A stretch of 64,000 nt of DNA from Bacteroidales bacterium (GCA_016715075.1 JADKBK010000004.1:62001-126000); one strand, 5' to 3'; shown: positions 36,890-47,403, numbered from the stretch's first letter. Notes: generated by a model not told the origin, from the letters alone. Program-made: numbers and translations.

Positions 36890-38034
36890 AAATATGTACT
36901 TGGGGAGATGTTGCCAGCGCACTTGAGGGAAAAACAAGTGGTGGTGGTGAATTGCAAATCGCTCTGTTGGCGAAAGTATTGGCAAAATTGGGTCATGAGG
37001 TGGTTCTTATTGATCTGATGACAACAGAAAATTTTGTGACAGCAGATGGAATAAAAGTCTATGAAATTGAAGGATATCATGACACAATCCGGCAGTTTAG
37101 ATTTTTTACTCATCTTCTTCCCCGACTCTATTCCGGTTTGAAAGCACAGAAAGCTGATATTTATTATTGTCAGATCCGTGATTTCAAGCATTTGCTGGCT
37201 TTTAAAGCTGCCCGTAAAACAAACGCCCTCTTCGTCCTTCAGCTGGCTTCCGATCTGGATACACTGGGCTTAAAAATGAGGATAAAGCATGATTACAGTA
37301 CCCATTTTGAAGGACTATACTGGTTTTTCAAGGTGTTTTTTACAGAACTTATATTCCCTAAGCTTGTAAAGAACGCTGATATGGTTCTGGTTCAGCATGA
37401 GGGTCAGAAAGAAAATCTGGCAAAGAAAGGTATTGATTCAATTATATTCAATAACCTGATTGAACTGGACGCTATCCCCGACGGCCCAAACCCGGAAAGA
37501 AATGATTTTTGCTATGTGGGAGCCCTCGATAAGCGTAAAGGATTTGCACAATTCTTCGAACTCGTGGAAAAGGCTCCATTCGCTACTTTTAAAGTTATCG
37601 GACAACCGCGTGACAGAACAGGTTATAAATATTATGAAAAGCTGAAATCTTTTAAAAATGTTACCCTGTTCGGCAGCCTTAGCCATCCTGAAACCCTGCT
37701 GCATATTTATAACTCCAAAGCATTGATTTCCACCTCTCCTATGGAAGGATTTCCTAATATTTTCGTTGAAGCATGGGCATGTGGAATCCCTGTGCTTTCA
37801 TTATATTTTGATCCGGGCGGAGTAATCAAAAAAGAGAAACTCGGCGAGGTTGCTGATGGTAATATGGATAAACTTGTTAATGATATGCGTTCGGTTGAAT
37901 ATAGTGAAGACTTTGCAAAAAAAGCAAGAGCATATGTCGAAAACAATCATGTTTTAAATGATAATAAAATAAAAGAGGTTGAAGACCTTTTTAATGAAAT
38001 CTACAAGAAAAGAGATCCGAAGAGATATTCATAG
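36886..38034 (+). CDS. glycosyltransferase family 4
   Basis: A 382-residue GT-B glycosyltransferase. The N-terminus (ICTWGDVASALEGKTSGGGEL) includes the glycine-rich acceptor-side loop. The C-terminal domain has FCYVGALDKRKGF and the donor-binding segment SPMEGFPNIFVEAWACGIPVLS with an E-x7-E-type arrangement. It is coupled to the deacetylase by ATGA. A terminator follows 134 bp downstream, so this is the last gene of the transcription unit that begins near the flippase. Confidence 0.88.
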   Translation: MKICTWGDVASALEGKTSGGGELQIALLAKVLAKLGHEVVLIDLMTTENFVTADGIKVYEIEGYHDTIRQFRFFTHLLPRLYSGLKAQKADIYYCQIRDFKHLLAFKAARKTNALFVLQLASDLDTLGLKMRIKHDYSTHFEGLYWFFKVFFTELIFPKLVKNADMVLVQHEGQKENLAKKGIDSIIFNNLIELDAIPDGPNPERNDFCYVGALDKRKGFAQFFELVEKAPFATFKVIGQPRDRTGYKYYEKLKSFKNVTLFGSLSHPETLLHIYNSKALISTSPMEGFPNIFVEAWACGIPVLSLYFDPGGVIKKEKLGEVADGNMDKLVNDMRSVEYSEDFAKKARAYVENNHVLNDNKIKEVEDLFNEIYKKRDPKRYS

Positions 38035-38167
38035 CTAGGTTCATTTTTGCTTCTGGCAGGGTATTTGAAAAATCTCACATCTTCTGCTCTGTTAAAAGGA
38101 TAGGCCAGGTGAATAAAATATTCAAATGAATTTTATTAATCATAAAAGTATAAGGAAGCTTTTTTAC

Positions 38168-38199
38168 GGGGAATCAGTTAACGATTCCTCTGTTTTTTT
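38168..38199 (+). terminator. rho-independent terminator
   Basis: GGGGAATC at 38168-38175 pairs with GATTCCTC at 38183-38190 (one G-T wobble) around a 7-base loop. A run of seven T follows at 38193-38199. It lies in the otherwise gene-free gap 38035-38334. It splits the plus-strand glycan genes into two units, ending with the gene at 38034 and restarting at 38335. No other clear signal is seen in this gap. Confidence 0.72.
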
Positions 38200-38334
38200 A
38201 ATAGCTGAAGCAGATATGAAATAATACGCTGCTTATGATTATTGTAAGGCAAAAGTGATGAATGAGAAAAATATTCAGGGATGTTTCATTACAATAATAA
38301 ATAAATAGTTATTTTCAGGTAAGAAATTGAGCAG

Positions 38335-39422
38335 ATGAAAGTTTTGTTTTTTATAGATAGTTTGGTTTCCGGGGGCAAGGAGAGGAGATTGACTGAGCTT
38401 TTAAGAACACTTAATACTCAAGAAAATATTGATTTTGAGCTGGTTGTGATGAATGAGAAAATTCATTACAAAGAAGTTCTGGAGCTCGGCATTAATATTC
38501 ACCGCATAGTACGGAAAACTAAGAAGGACATTTCAGTTTTTTTTAAGTTTTATAAGTTATGCAGGGAATATAAACCTGATATTATACATTGCTGGGATAG
38601 TATGACGGCGGTGTATCTGGTGCCAATCTGTAAACTGCTTAAAATAAAACTTGTAAATGGAATGGTCGTTAATTCACCTGCGATGCAAAATTTTAAAAAT
38701 AAGGACTGGCTTCGCGGAAGATTGACATTTCCATTCTCAAATGTCATTGTCGGAAATTCAAAGGCAGGATTACTGGCATATCGGGCACCAAAAGAAAAAA
38801 GCATTGTAATTAATAACGGTTTTAATTTCGACAGGACTGAAAAGCTTATTCAAAAGACATTATAAAAAAGGACCTTGGAGCAGATTCTGAATTTGTTATT
38901 GGAATGGTTGCCTCATTTTCCCCTTCCAAAGATTACAAAACATTTTTTACAGCCGCTTGTCAGTTGCTTGATAAAAGGGCTGATATCATTTTCCTGGCTA
39001 TAGGCGCCCGTACTGATTCAAAGGAGTCAAAAGCTCTTATTGATGAGAAGTATTTCAAAAACTTCAGATTGCTCGGTGAGAGATCAGGTGTTGAATCTTA
39101 CGTCAATGTGATGGATGTTTGTGTTTTATCTACCTTTACGGAAGGTATATCAAATTCCATACTTGAATATATGGCTTTGGATAAACCTGTTGTGGCTACA
39201 GAAGGAGGCGGGACAAATGAAATAGTAATTGATAACAAAACAGGCTTTCTCATTCCACCCTCAAGTCCCGATGAACTGGCAGGGAAACTTGAACTACTTC
39301 TGGATGATGCCGATCTGCGTAACAAAATGGGTTTGGAAGGCAAACAGAGAATAATGGATGAGTTCTCAATCAGACAAATGGTTAACAAATATATTGATCT
39401 GTATAATAAATTAAATAACTAA
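38335..39422 (+). CDS. glycosyltransferase family 4, frame broken near 38852
   Basis: A GT-B enzyme split in two frames. The first (MKVLFFIDSLVSGGKERRL) gives the acceptor domain up to KLIQ. The second resumes with KDIIKKDLGADSEFVIGMVA and carries the donor-binding segment FTEGISNSILEYMALDKPVV to the end. Adding one A to the AAAA at 38852-38855 restores a 362-residue protein of normal GT4 length. In the given sequence translation ends at TAA 38863. The gene is first after the terminator and is followed 3 bp later by ugd. Confidence 0.78.
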
Positions 39423-39425
39423 TTT

Positions 39426-40730
39426 ATGAAAATAACTATTATAGGAACAGGGTATGTTGGATTAGTGACTGGCGCCTGCTTTGCTGAGGTAGGAATTGAT
39501 GTCACCTGCGTTGATAAAGATATTCAGAAGATAACAGATCTTAAAAATGGCAGAGTCCCAATATATGAACCGGGCCTTGATATTCTCATCAAGAGGAATA
39601 CAGATGTAGGAAGATTGCATTTTACTGATTCTGTAAAAGAGTGCCTCGATGATGTCGATGCTGTTTTCCTGGCCGTAGGGACCCCTCCGAATGAAGATGG
39701 CAGTGCTGACCTTTTCCATGTACTCGATGTTGCCAGGGAGATTGGCAGGAATATGAAAAATTATCTTTTGCTGGTCAATAAAAGCACTGTCCCGGTTGGC
39801 ACAGCTTCCAGGGTTACTGAAGTTATCAGTAAGGAGCTTGAAACCCGCGGATTATCGATAGAATTTGATGTGGCTTCGAATCCGGAATTTCTAAAGGAAG
39901 GATCTGCAATAAAAGACTTCATGGGTCCTGACCGGATTGTCGTCGGAACAAACTCTGAACGGGCACATGAAATTCTCGACAGACTTTACAGACCTTTTAT
40001 GCTAAATAATTACAGGGTTATTTATATGGATATCCCATCGGCAGAAATGACTAAATATGCCGCCAATGCCATGCTTGCAACCCGTATCAGCTTTATGAAT
40101 GATATCGCAAACCTCTGCGATGCTGTTGGTGCGTATGTTAATATGGTCAGAAAAGGAATCGGTTCAGACAGCAGAATCGGGAATAAATTTCTTTATCCCG
40201 GAGTAGGATATGGCGGCTCCTGTTTTCCAAAAGATGTAAAAGCCCTGATACATACTGCAAAAATCAGCGGTAAAAAGCTGAGAGTCCTTGAAGCAGTCGA
40301 AGATGTCAATAATCTGCAGAAAGAGATACTGGTTCATAAACTGCTGAAACATTACAATAATGACATATCAGGAATGAAAATAGCTCTTTGGGGCCTCTCC
40401 TTCAAACCTGAAACAGACGATATGAGAGATTCTCCTGCACTTGTTATCATTGATATGATCAAAAAGGCCGGGGGAATTGTATCAGTATACGATCCGGTAG
40501 CAATGGATGAGTGCAAAAAACGAAATATCGATGTAATTTATGCAAAAGATATTTATGAAGCCTGTTTTGATGCTATGGCTATTTTGCTTGTTACCGAATG
40601 GAAGGAATTCAGGATCCCCTCATGGTCAACCCTGAAACGTATTATGAAAGAAGCCGTTCTGTTTGATGGACGAAATATCTATACCAGGAAGGAACTTAAT
40701 GAGAACGGATTTACCTACTATTCAATATAA
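39426..40730 (+). CDS. ugd: UDP-glucose 6-dehydrogenase
   Basis: A 434-residue nucleotide-sugar dehydrogenase. The NAD-binding fold opens KITIIGTGYVGLVTG. The catalytic Cys266 lies in GYGGSCFPKD, with the Lys of the middle helix in EMTKYAANAMLATRISF. It oxidises UDP-glucose twice to UDP-glucuronate in the cytoplasm. The length and motifs match TuaD/Ugd better than GDP-mannose dehydrogenase. The next sugar gene is a probable UDP-glucuronate 4-epimerase, so the pair should deliver UDP-GlcA and UDP-GalA for the glycan. Confidence 0.94.
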   Translation: MKITIIGTGYVGLVTGACFAEVGIDVTCVDKDIQKITDLKNGRVPIYEPGLDILIKRNTDVGRLHFTDSVKECLDDVDAVFLAVGTPPNEDGSADLFHVLDVAREIGRNMKNYLLLVNKSTVPVGTASRVTEVISKELETRGLSIEFDVASNPEFLKEGSAIKDFMGPDRIVVGTNSERAHEILDRLYRPFMLNNYRVIYMDIPSAEMTKYAANAMLATRISFMNDIANLCDAVGAYVNMVRKGIGSDSRIGNKFLYPGVGYGGSCFPKDVKALIHTAKISGKKLRVLEAVEDVNNLQKEILVHKLLKHYNNDISGMKIALWGLSFKPETDDMRDSPALVIIDMIKKAGGIVSVYDPVAMDECKKRNIDVIYAKDIYEACFDAMAILLVTEWKEFRIPSWSTLKRIMKEAVLFDGRNIYTRKELNENGFTYYSI

Positions 40731-40763
40731 GAGATAGTTAACCATTTAAAACTTTTGCTGCTC

Positions 40764-40800
40764 AAACCGGGATAACTTAACATCAGATGCCCCCCGGTTT
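40764..40800. repeat. 8-bp perfect inverted repeat between ugd and the epimerase
   Basis: AAACCGGG at 40764-40771 is mirrored by CCCGGTTT at 40793-40800, with a 21-base loop. ATTTAAA occurs on both sides (40744-40750 and 40801-40807). There is no T-run after it, so it is not a classical terminator. It may be an attenuator, processing site or regulator site in the ugd-epimerase gap. Confidence 0.4.
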
Positions 40801-40832
40801 ATTTAAATAGAATCAATAAATATTAAAAAGGT

Positions 40833-41795
40833 ATGAATATCTTGGTTACAGGTGCTGCAGGATTTATCGGATCTCATGTTTGTGAGTATTATACCGGCCT
40901 TGGAAATTTTGTTGTCGGAATAGATAATTTCGACAATTTTTATCCTGAACGGATAAAACAAATGAACATCGATTCTTTGCTTAAAAGTGATAAATTTCAG
41001 TTCCATAATGCAGATATCCGCAACCAGAGTTCCTTAAATTCCATATTTTCTTCAAATAAAATTGATATTGTAATTCACCTTGCGGCCAAAGCAGGAGTTA
41101 GGCCTTCAATAGATTGTATCACAGAATATTATGATGTGAATCTTAATGGCACCATTGCTTTACTTGAGGCCATGAAACTGAATGATGTCCGAAAGCTGAT
41201 ATTTGCATCCTCCTCATCGGTGTATGGGAATAATCAAAAAGTACCTTTTTCAGAGTCGGATAGGGTGGATAACCCTATATCACCATATGCTTCTACAAAA
41301 AAAAGTGGTGAATTGCTCTGTCATGTTTATAACCACCTGCACGGATTTGACATCACCTGCTTACGCTTTTTTACTGTTTATGGCCCAAGGCAACGACCTG
41401 ATCTGGCAATTCATAAGTTCACTAGATTAATTGATAATGGACAACCTGTGCCATTCTTTGGTGATGGTACAACTGCACGAGATTATACTTTTATAAAGGA
41501 TATTGTAGGCGGAATTAATTGTGCATTGAATAATCTTAATGGATTCAATATTTATAACCTTGGAGAATCAAGAGTTATCAATCTGGACAAACTGGTAAAA
41601 ACGATCGAAAATTGTCTCGGTAAAAAGGCGGTTCTTAATAAATTGCCAATGCAGCAGGGCGATGTTGAAATCACTTTTGCAGATATCTCAAGGGCAAAAG
41701 AAGAGATCGGATATAATCCCAGATATGAGTTTGAGACCGGAGTTGAAGAATTTGTCAGCTGGTACTCAGAAATGAAGGATAAGCTTTACAAATGA
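40833..41795 (+). CDS. probable UDP-glucuronate 4-epimerase
   Basis: A 320-residue extended SDR epimerase. The NAD motif GAAGFIGSHV is followed by IDNFDNFYPERIK, and the AAKAGVRPSI segment is typical of UDP-glucuronate 4-epimerases. Catalytic Tyr152 and Lys156 lie in SPYASTKKS. FTVYGPRQRPDLAIHKF is also a hallmark of that subgroup. It would convert UDP-GlcA from the upstream ugd to UDP-GalA. A more general NAD-dependent epimerase role cannot be excluded, but context and motifs agree. Confidence 0.87.
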   Translation: MNILVTGAAGFIGSHVCEYYTGLGNFVVGIDNFDNFYPERIKQMNIDSLLKSDKFQFHNADIRNQSSLNSIFSSNKIDIVIHLAAKAGVRPSIDCITEYYDVNLNGTIALLEAMKLNDVRKLIFASSSSVYGNNQKVPFSESDRVDNPISPYASTKKSGELLCHVYNHLHGFDITCLRFFTVYGPRQRPDLAIHKFTRLIDNGQPVPFFGDGTTARDYTFIKDIVGGINCALNNLNGFNIYNLGESRVINLDKLVKTIENCLGKKAVLNKLPMQQGDVEITFADISRAKEEIGYNPRYEFETGVEEFVSWYSEMKDKLYK

Positions 41796-41857
41796 CTCCC
41801 TGATGCGGGACGATCTTATCACGCATTAATGATAATTCTCATGAATAGGATACAAAT

Positions 41858-42703
41858 ATGAATACTGAAGTTTCAGGTAATCCGTGTGGAGTTTGTGGTG
41901 AGATCAGGCCGGAGATGTTCAAACACTGGTTCGATGGATATATAAAGCTTTACAGATGTCTTCAATGTGGTTTTATTGCTCAGTATCCTGGCCCAGGAAT
42001 CAATACTATTCAAACTGATTATGAGGATGCTTATTCTCTTGATTTTGTTGAGAATGGCAGTGAATTTATGTATCCTGAACGCTCTGATGCATTTCAGGAT
42101 ATTGTTAACCGTATCTGTAAAATAAAGTCTGGCGGGAAGATTTTGGATATAGGATGCGGTGACGGCCATTTTCTTTATCTTTGTTCGAAAAAAGGCTTTG
42201 ATTGCAGCGGGGTTGATCACAGTAAGGCACTTACATCATTCGCAACTCAAAAGACAGGTGCAGAAATAATCCAGGGCCTTTATGATCTTGAAATGTTCCC
42301 GGAGAATCATTTTGACATAATTACTCTTATTCAGGTTCTTGAACATATTCCGGAGCCGGCAAAAGCCCTGGAGATCGCAAAATACCACCTAAAATCAGAT
42401 GGGCTGCTGGTAATTGAGGTACCCTCGATTCATGCTCCTCATTTTCTTCTGTATGAATGGACCGGTATAAAAAAATTCGTTAAACCACCCACTGGTGTAA
42501 TAGTTTCACATTGCGGTTATTACTCTCCAAAATCACTCACCACCCTTACCCGGAAATGCGGATTCAATCAGTTGTCTGTTACAACCGGACGCTGGCAATT
42601 CAAGTACTCAGGGACGTTGGGTATTATCGGAAAAATGATAGATCCGCTCCTGAACTTAACAAGGGTTGGTGGAATACTTTATTTCGGGACAATAAGTATA
42701 TAA
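41858..42703 (+). CDS. class I SAM-dependent methyltransferase with N-terminal zinc ribbon
   Basis: A 281-residue protein with an N-terminal CxxC...CxxC cluster (NPCGVCGE, YRCLQCGF), probably zinc-binding. A Rossmann methyltransferase domain follows with the SAM-binding motif ILDIGCGDGHFL at about residue 98, then IQVLEHIPEP and LLVIEVPS. Such enzymes in glycan loci methylate sugars or sugar intermediates. It lies between the UDP-sugar epimerase and a glycosyltransferase on the same strand. The substrate is not known. Confidence 0.85.
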   Translation: MNTEVSGNPCGVCGEIRPEMFKHWFDGYIKLYRCLQCGFIAQYPGPGINTIQTDYEDAYSLDFVENGSEFMYPERSDAFQDIVNRICKIKSGGKILDIGCGDGHFLYLCSKKGFDCSGVDHSKALTSFATQKTGAEIIQGLYDLEMFPENHFDIITLIQVLEHIPEPAKALEIAKYHLKSDGLLVIEVPSIHAPHFLLYEWTGIKKFVKPPTGVIVSHCGYYSPKSLTTLTRKCGFNQLSVTTGRWQFKYSGTLGIIGKMIDPLLNLTRVGGILYFGTISI

Positions 42704-42783
42704 TATATTGTGAATGAATTAAAAGGAAAATTTTATTACACAATTGAGTAATAATGCAGTGATAAATAAAAACTGAAAAATTA

Positions 42784-43860
42784 ATGGAAGGCAAACCGGC
42801 AATAGGGATATTAATGCGTGCTTTAGTCATGGGTGGCGCTGAAAAGCAAAGCCTCCTTCAGGCTAAATTGATGAGAACTGAATATGATGTCTATTACTTT
42901 GTTCAGAAAAAAAAGCATGAAATAAAAAGGCATCTGGATTTTATTGAAAAGGAAAACATTAACTACATTCAATTGTCAGGGAATTTTCTTTCCAGGACTG
43001 TTCAACTGATTAAGTATATCAGAAAATACGATATCAAAGTACTTTTTGCCTTCCTGCCATTAGATAATTTGCTGGCATCAGTAGTCTCAATATTTCAGAA
43101 AATAGTTTATGTAGGGGGAGTGCGGAATTCTCATTTACCATTCATAAAATTCTATGCAAATAAAGTTTTGCAGCGATATTTTCTCGATTACGTTATTTTT
43201 AATAACCACTATGGAAGAGAGTTATTTCTGAAGAGAGGATTTTTACCCTCAAAAGCAGTTGTTATCCAGAATTGCATTGACAATATTCATCAGCCTATAC
43301 AGAGACCTGAAGGTAATACCATTAAAATTTTATCAGTTGGCCGCTTTACAGATCAGAAAGATTATTTTACATCTCTGAAAGCAATTAGCTTATTAAAGTG
43401 AAAAGCCACTGATAAAACTATCGAATATATTGTTGTCGGAGATGGAGAGCTTGACCAGCAAATTCAAAGCTGGATAAAGGAACTATCTGTCAGTGATGTG
43501 ACTATCGTGAGAAACCCGGATAGAATTGATGGTTATTACATTGATGCTGATATTTATTTCCTAAGTTCCATTTTTGAAGGCATGCCCAATAGCATTATGG
43601 AGGCGCTCAATTATTCATTGCCTGTAGTTACCACTGATGTAGGAGATGCCAGTTACCTTGTTAAAGAAGGATTTAATGGCTCCATTGTTCCTGTCAGAAA
43701 TGCTGAATTACTTGCTGAAAAGCTTTTGGAGTTGGTATATGATCGCGATAAGAGAATCTCATATGGAATCAAGGGGCATGAATTGCTGGTACAGGAGTTC
43801 TCGGAGAAAAAATATCAGGAGGAATATTTGAAATTCACAAAAGGATTAATCAAACAGTAG
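42784..43860 (+). CDS. glycosyltransferase family 4, interrupted by in-frame TGA
   Basis: A GT-B enzyme beginning IGILMRALVMGGAEKQSLL. After SVGRFTDQKDYFTSLKAISL the frame meets TGA at 43399-43401. The same frame continues with KATDKTIEYIVVGDGELDQQI and the donor-binding segment FEGMPNSIMEALNYSLPVVT to a stop at 43860. Without the stop the protein would be 358 residues, a normal length. A single substitution accounts for it. TGA is used as an ordinary stop in neighbouring genes, so codon reassignment is unlikely. As given, the product would lack its donor-binding half and be inactive. Confidence 0.78.
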
Positions 43861-43867
43861 ATAATTA

Positions 43868-44863
43868 ATGACTGCAAAAAAGAAAGATCTGTCAATTGAA
43901 ACTCTGAGAGGGTTTGCAATCATTTTTATGGTGGCCGGGCATATTATTGGGGGTAATCCGGAAAATGGAATGAAAGTGGCTGATGCTTCAGGCTGGCGAT
44001 ATTTTTACTTTACCTTCGAATATCTTCGCATGCCATTATTCTCAGTTATTTCAGGGTATGTGTATTCATTATATCCGATCGGAGATTCCAAAATACTGAA
44101 GTTTCTTAAAGGTAAGGCAAGAAGGATCCTTATCCCGTTGCTTACAGTAGGCACAATTCATTTCCTTCTTCAGCATTTCGTTCCAGGGACAAATGAAAAA
44201 TTCCCGTTGACGAGCATCTGGAGGACTTATATTTTCCCTTATGAGCATTTCTGGTTCCTGCAATCAATATTTCTGATTTTTGTCTCAATTTCTCTGATAG
44301 ACCATTTCAAATTAATGGAATCTGTAAGAAACTGGAGCCTGATATTCCTTGCAGGCGTCTTAATGAGATATTTTATACACCCGGAAACTGATTTCTTCAG
44401 TATAGGAGGATTTCTTAACCTGTTTCCATTTTTTGTCCTTGGATGTGGTATAGAAAGATTTGAAAATCTCTATGCGGGAAAGAAATTTATTTTAATTCCG
44501 CTGATTATCTTCACAGTAGCTGTGGTTCTTCAGCAGTATTCGTGGTTTTCCAAACTGGAATTGAATCCTTATGAAGCTAACATACTTAGTTTATGTGTGG
44601 CCTTTCCCGGCATTATTGTCCTTTTCTATATCAGGAAGAATATCTCCCTGATGTCAAAAATAGGATATTATGCCTATGGAATTTATCTCTATCATGTTTT
44701 TGGTACAGCAGGATCGAGGATATTACTTTCAAAATTCGGATTGGATCAGGATATTATTGTGTTTTCGGCAGGTTTGGTTTTTGGATTGGGAGTTCCTGTA
44801 GTTATTGAACTGGTGATGGAAAAATGGCAGATAACCCGAAGACTATTTCTTGGTTTGAGGTAA
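43868..44863 (+). CDS. acyltransferase 3 family membrane protein
   Basis: A 331-residue polytopic membrane protein of the acyltransferase 3 family. It opens LSIETLRGFAIIFMVAGHII, with the conserved Arg and His of the first helix, then FEYLRMPLFSVISGYVYSL and KARRILIPLLTVGTIHF. About ten hydrophobic segments follow, with YGIYLYHVFG near the end. It probably O-acylates the locus glycan or a lipid-linked unit. It ends the second plus-strand set and converges with the minus-strand deacetylase. It is not a close copy of the family member at 8169-9224. Confidence 0.88.
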   Translation: MTAKKKDLSIETLRGFAIIFMVAGHIIGGNPENGMKVADASGWRYFYFTFEYLRMPLFSVISGYVYSLYPIGDSKILKFLKGKARRILIPLLTVGTIHFLLQHFVPGTNEKFPLTSIWRTYIFPYEHFWFLQSIFLIFVSISLIDHFKLMESVRNWSLIFLAGVLMRYFIHPETDFFSIGGFLNLFPFFVLGCGIERFENLYAGKKFILIPLIIFTVAVVLQQYSWFSKLELNPYEANILSLCVAFPGIIVLFYIRKNISLMSKIGYYAYGIYLYHVFGTAGSRILLSKFGLDQDIIVFSAGLVFGLGVPVVIELVMEKWQITRRLFLGLR

Positions 44864-44912
44864 CAGGAAGGTCTTTCAGTGATATTGGAATTATATTATT
44901 CACTATTCATTT

Positions 44913-45963
44913 TCAGTGAATGACCCGATGGAATCTGTTCAAAATGGCAGGGAAGAACCCATTTACCTGCAGGGTCATAACTTTTTCAGTGGTGAGTGCA
45001 TTGACCGAGATCCGGGGTAATGTAAACGGATAGTCAATATGGCTGCTAAATATATTGGCAGTTTTTGTTGTGGTGGCCGTCATGAAATTAATGTTTTTTA
45101 CATGCCCTGTCTCCCTTGTTCGATACATTCCAAGCGGATAACTGAAATGTTTTACCTCGCAATTAATTTTTGATTCAATGAGCCTTTTTGATTCTGATAT
45201 TTCGCGAAATGATTGTTCATCGGTCAGGTTACAAAGATTGTAATGATTTAATGTATGGGCCCCGATTGTTACAAGCGGATCCCGGGCAAGCTGAGTTACT
45301 TCCTCCCATGTCAGAGTCATCTCCTTATTGAAATCACTTATACCGTAACCATACTTGTTAAAAAAACCGGTCAATTCATTTTCAAGATTTTCTTCATTGA
45401 ATTTTGTTATAAGTCCCCTTAATGAGCTAAATGCCGTTTCTTTCTTTATATATGTAGCACAGTCGGCATTAATACTGCAATCAGAAAAAGAATATGAAAT
45501 ATTATTGTTTTTTAATACCATATCTTCAATAATGTACCACCATAAAATAGCATATTTCTCAGGGAACGAATTTGTGACATAAACGGTAAAGGGGGTATTG
45601 TATTTCCTGAACACAGGGTACGCATACAGGAGATTATCCTTATATCCATCATCAAAAGTGAAAATAACAAATTTCCTGATTTGTGGAAGAATTCTTTTCC
45701 AGCCAGGAAGAAAGCATTTCAAGGCTTATAAAATCGTATTCTCTTTTTCTGAAATATAAAATGATCTCTTCAAGATGGTCCGGAGTTACTTCAAGACTAA
45801 GATGATTATGAATTCTATTTCGGGAGGCAGGAGGTATAACCCTATGGAACATAAGTATTTGTCCTCTGCCTGAGTAAAAAGGTTTTGTTAAGTTATCTAC
45901 CCCTAGAAATTTGATAACAGGAGAAAGATTTTTAGTCAAAAATTTCTGATAATATTTACCCAT
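44913..45963 (-). CDS. polysaccharide deacetylase, frame broken near 45675
   Basis: A NodB-like deacetylase read in two frames. The N-terminal frame starts at 45963 and contains QILMFHRVIPP and FRKREYDFISLEML. The C-terminal frame carries the catalytic motifs FTFDDGYKDN (metal-binding Asp pair) and GAHTLNHYNL (the two histidines), then SYPLGMYR. Removing one of the two C at 45675-45676 (G on the coding strand) joins them into about 349 residues. The family removes N- or O-acetyl groups from polysaccharides. It is divergent from the glycosyltransferase at 46315, with 351 bp between them. Confidence 0.75.
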
Positions 45964-46314
45964 GAGATGATTTCTGTTTTAAGCGATCCTGTTCTGCCTG
46001 ATAATTAAATATCTAATGAACGTTTTTAGCCCGCGCGATAATAATGTTTTAACTATTGGATCTGACGGGTTATATACCGTTTTAACAAAAGTACAGAAAT
46101 TAAGCTTATCGGGTAATGTTCCCTGGATTATATTAATTCAATCCTGACAGGACATCAGGTTACTCAGTAATGAATAATTTCATCCTTTTTTTTTTATTTA
46201 ATTGATAAAATGCATAGGTTTACAGTTAAGACAGCTATAGTATTTATAATAGTTATTCCTGTTTATTCTTGAAAGTTTTTTGATAATTGATGTAAACATT
46301 TTGAATTTAGCCTA
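45964..46314. other. 351-bp gene-free divergent region
   Basis: This gap separates the minus-strand deacetylase from the plus-strand glycosyltransferase. A minus-strand TACTTTTG (TAnnTTTG type) at 46086-46093 could be a -7 box for the deacetylase, but it is 120 bp away. A run of ten T lies at 46186-46195. No hairpin precedes the run convincingly, and no small gene is supported. Confidence 0.35.
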
Positions 46315-47403
46315 TTGAAAGTATTTGTATTTGGTACCCGTGGGTTTCCTGATATTCAGGGTGGGGTAGAGAAACATTGTGAAATCTTATACCCTATGAT
46401 CGCTTCCGAAAGCTGTCAGGTAACAGTTTTCAGAAGGAAGCCTTACATAATCAACGGAGATAAGGAATATAGTCATATCAGATTTATTGATTTGCCCTCA
46501 ACCCGGATCCTGGGTTTTGAAGCTCTCTTTCATTCATTCCTTTGTACGCTTATATGTATTGTCAGACGACCCGATATAGTACATATTCACAATATAGGAC
46601 CAGGCTTGTTCATCCCTCTGTTAAAGTTGTCAGGATTAAAGATTGTCATGACCTATCACAGTCCGAATTACGAGCATAAAAAGTGGTCGGGGTTATCACG
46701 TTTTTTTCTGAAACTGGCTGAATTTATCTCAATCAGATTCTCTGACAGGGTCATTTTCGTCAGTTCATATCAAATGGAGAAACTGGGGAACAAAGCGAAA
46801 TTTGTGCATATAAATAATGGTGTAACAGTTCTGCCGCCGATTACCACAGATAATTACATTAGAAGCCTTGGTTTGCAGAAGTATGGTTATGTCCTTTCTG
46901 TTGGCCGTTTTGTTGAGGAAAAGGGTTTTGACCTTCTTATGAATGCCTTTGGGAAAATGAGATTAAATAACATTCATCTGCTGATTGCCGGAGATGCAGA
47001 TCATGAGACCGAATACTCGAAAAAGATAAAGGAATTGGCTAAAACCCATGATATAATATTACCCGGGTATGTGAAGGGGGAGAAGCTGCAGGAGATTTTC
47101 AGTCATGCCAGACTGTTTGTGTTGCCTTCATATAATGAGGGTTTACCAATTTCAATTCTTGAGGCGATGAGTTACAATTTACCTCTGTTGGTTAGTGATA
47201 TACCCGCCAATAAACAGATTGCACTGGAGGATCATCAGTTTTTTATATCAGGAAGTGAGGAATCTCTGATTGAAAAGCTTGAAAATCAGTTAAAATATGA
47301 ATTTAAGCCTGTCATGTACGATCTGACCCCGTATAACTGGGACCTGATAGCTGACCATACAAAATCAGAATATGATAAGATTACTAAACAGGTTAATGGT
47401 TAA
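46315..47403 (+). CDS. glycosyltransferase family 4, TTG start
   Basis: A 362-residue GT-B glycosyltransferase. It starts (M)KVFVFGTRGFPDIQGGVEKH, a segment typical of one GT4 subgroup with the GGVE loop, and uses TTG at 46315 because no ATG lies closer upstream in frame. IVMTYHSPNYEHKKW, VLSVGRFVEEKGFDLL and the donor-binding segment YNEGLPISILEAMSYNLPLL complete the pattern. It is the only plus-strand glycosyltransferase in this part of the window. The VOC-fold gene follows after 81 bp. Confidence 0.88.
   Translation: MKVFVFGTRGFPDIQGGVEKHCEILYPMIASESCQVTVFRRKPYIINGDKEYSHIRFIDLPSTRILGFEALFHSFLCTLICIVRRPDIVHIHNIGPGLFIPLLKLSGLKIVMTYHSPNYEHKKWSGLSRFFLKLAEFISIRFSDRVIFVSSYQMEKLGNKAKFVHINNGVTVLPPITTDNYIRSLGLQKYGYVLSVGRFVEEKGFDLLMNAFGKMRLNNIHLLIAGDADHETEYSKKIKELAKTHDIILPGYVKGEKLQEIFSHARLFVLPSYNEGLPISILEAMSYNLPLLVSDIPANKQIALEDHQFFISGSEESLIEKLENQLKYEFKPVMYDLTPYNWDLIADHTKSEYDKITKQVNG

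Noticed and set aside
38126..38224. Small ORF in the gap before the glycosyltransferase at 38335
   Set aside because: It runs through the terminator hairpin and has no family resemblance or coupling to neighbours.
34794..43401. Reassignment of TGA to an amino acid
   Set aside because: TGA is the normal terminator of several intact neighbouring genes, for example at 6762, 10427 and 36889.
46186..46195. Terminator at the ten-T run
   Set aside because: No adequate stem precedes it, and it lies in a divergent promoter region.
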